A stretch of DNA of 6,574 bases, from contig CAIXUF010000457.1 of the NCBI GenBank assembly GCA_903922535.1, positions 1 to 6,574 on the forward strand. Direction: 5' to 3'. Shown here piece by piece: positions 5,884 through 6,574 of this stretch. Each line of letters starts with the position of its first letter. Position 1 is the stretch's first letter. The notes under the pieces were generated by a model. The model did not search any database, had not been told where the DNA came from, and was given only the letters and a program-made list of their open reading frames with translations. The translations under genes were made by a program, and so were the position numbers. Source of the stretch: Candidatus Hydrogenedentota bacterium. GTDB lineage: Bacteria > Hydrogenedentota > Hydrogenedentia > Hydrogenedentiales > CAITNO01.

Positions 5884-6115
5884 GCTGTACCAGCGGTGGG
5901 TGTCGCCCATGCTGGGCCAGCATTGCCGTTTTCATCCCTCCTGCTCGCAATACGCCATCGACGCGCTGCGCATGCGCGGGGTGCTGGCCGGTTCGGCCCT
6001 TGCCCTGTGGCGGATAATGCGCTGCCAGCCATTCAGCCGCGGCGGGCATGATCCCGTGCCCCCCCGCGGCGGGGCGGCGAAACCCTCTTCCCCCGCTCCG
6101 AATTCCCCGGCCTGA
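5855..6115 (+). CDS. yidD: YidD membrane protein insertion efficiency factor
   Basis: An 86-residue protein that sits on the inner face of the cytoplasmic membrane and assists YidC/Sec-dependent insertion of membrane proteins. An amphipathic N-terminal helix (MARLMIACIRLYQRWVSPML) is followed by the family signature CRFHPSCSQYAIDAL (24-38), then RCQPFSRGGHDPVPP (56-70). C24, C30 and C57 are the conserved cysteines. The tail after 70 is proline- and alanine-rich and not conserved. The GTG at 5855 has a GGAGG (5842-5846) eight bases upstream, inside the end of rnpA, so translation is probably coupled to rnpA. Length is essentially that of E. coli YidD (85 residues). Confidence 0.96.
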   Translation: MARLMIACIRLYQRWVSPMLGQHCRFHPSCSQYAIDALRMRGVLAGSALALWRIMRCQPFSRGGHDPVPPRGGAAKPSSPAPNSPA

Positions 6116-6130
6116 TGTTTTTTTGAACGG

Positions 6131-6164
6131 CCCGCGCGGTCCCGGCTCAGTCCGGGTGCGCGGG
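6131..6164 (+). promoter_or_regulatory. Stem-loop abutting the yidC ribosome binding site
   Basis: CCCGCGC (6131-6137) pairs with GCGCGGG (6158-6164), and CCCGG (6141-6145) with CCGGG (6152-6156), separated by a 3/1 internal loop and closed by a CTCAGT loop. The right arm runs into GGGGGAG (6162-6168), the only ribosome binding site-like sequence for yidC. Folding would partly mask it. The T-run lies before the stem (6118-6124), so it is not a forward terminator. Pairing is seen; translational control is inferred. Confidence 0.55.
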
Positions 6165-6168
6165 GGAG

Positions 6169-6574
6169 ATGCCCACGTTGTTGAATGATGACAAGGACAA
6201 GGAACTTCAGCGGAACCAGATCATCGCCGTCGTGCTGATGACGGTGCTGATGCTCGGATGGCTCTACCTGTTCCCGCCGGCAACGCCGGTCAAACCGCCG
6301 GTCCCCAAGCCGGCGAATGTGACCGCGCAGCAGCAGACGGAGAACAAGGAGAGCGCCGAGCCGTCGAAGGCAGCGTCGGAGAAGATGGCGGCCGACGACA
6401 CGCCTGTGGGATGGCTTCCGCCGGTGGCGGCACCGCCCGCCGATCCGGCGGAGGATGAAGTCAGCCTTTCCGACGCGAATCTGGAACTGGTGTTCACCCG
6501 CGTGGGCGCGCGGTTGAAACAGGCGCGCGTGGTGCTGGGCAAATCGGGGGCGGATTCGGCGCAACTGGTTCCCG
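6169..6574 (+). CDS. yidC: Membrane protein insertase YidC, N-terminal part
   Basis: The first 135 residues of the Oxa1/YidC-family insertase, which integrates proteins into the cytoplasmic membrane alone or with SecYEG. A short charged N-terminus (KDKELQRNQ, 9-17) precedes one transmembrane helix (about 18-35). A proline/alanine/glutamate-rich linker (36-98) follows, then the start of a periplasmic P1-type domain (SDANLELVFTRVGARLKQAR, 101-120). This is the Gram-negative architecture. The catalytic five-helix core lies beyond the right edge. The ATG at 6169 is the only ATG near the start, but GGGGGAG touches it directly. TTG at 6178 or 6181 would be better spaced (nine or twelve bases after GGAG) and cannot be excluded. 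Position directly after yidD supports the identification. Confidence 0.92.
   Translation, partial: MPTLLNDDKDKELQRNQIIAVVLMTVLMLGWLYLFPPATPVKPPVPKPANVTAQQQTENKESAEPSKAASEKMAADDTPVGWLPPVAAPPADPAEDEVSLSDANLELVFTRVGARLKQARVVLGKSGADSAQLVP

Noticed and set aside
6118..6164. Intrinsic terminator between yidD and yidC
   Set aside because: The stem is strong, but the T-run precedes it on the plus strand and no T-run follows on either strand, so it cannot act as a classical terminator.

Overview
The window is high-GC bacterial chromosomal DNA carrying seven genes, the first and last cut by the window edges. Several features fit a GC-rich, Gram-negative-type bacterium: a YidC with a long linker and a periplasmic domain, a secreted multidomain protein with a signal peptide and calcium-binding repeats, and GTG starts on three housekeeping genes. 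The mix of BACON-like, TIG and thrombospondin type 3-like modules recalls uncultured PVC/FCB-type phyla, but that placement is inference. Nothing in the sequence fixes the species.

The left two thirds are on the minus strand. Reading right to left, a 1093-residue exported protein of unknown function (1271-4552) is followed by a seven-iron ferredoxin of the Azotobacter FdI type (839-1180). Next comes the N-terminal half of a family GH4 alpha-galactosidase of the MelA type (593 down to the left edge). A sigma70-like promoter can be read upstream of each, so they look like neighbouring single-gene units rather than one operon.

An 89-base intergenic region separates the exported-protein gene from plus-strand genes. 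It holds two back-to-back promoter candidates and two short inverted repeats. To its right is ogt/MGMT (4642-5139), a suicidal DNA-alkyl repair protein.

Then comes the classic rpmH-rnpA-yidD-yidC cluster (5344 to the right edge): ribosomal protein L34, the protein subunit of RNase P, the YidD insertion factor and the YidC membrane insertase. Here ogt, not dnaA, lies upstream of rpmH. rpmH has a leader of about 130 bases with two predicted stem-loops, and a further strong stem-loop abuts the yidC ribosome binding site.

I found no mobile element, CRISPR array, tRNA or rRNA, and no convincing new multi-gene system. The most unusual items are the exported protein and the structured leaders of rpmH and yidC.
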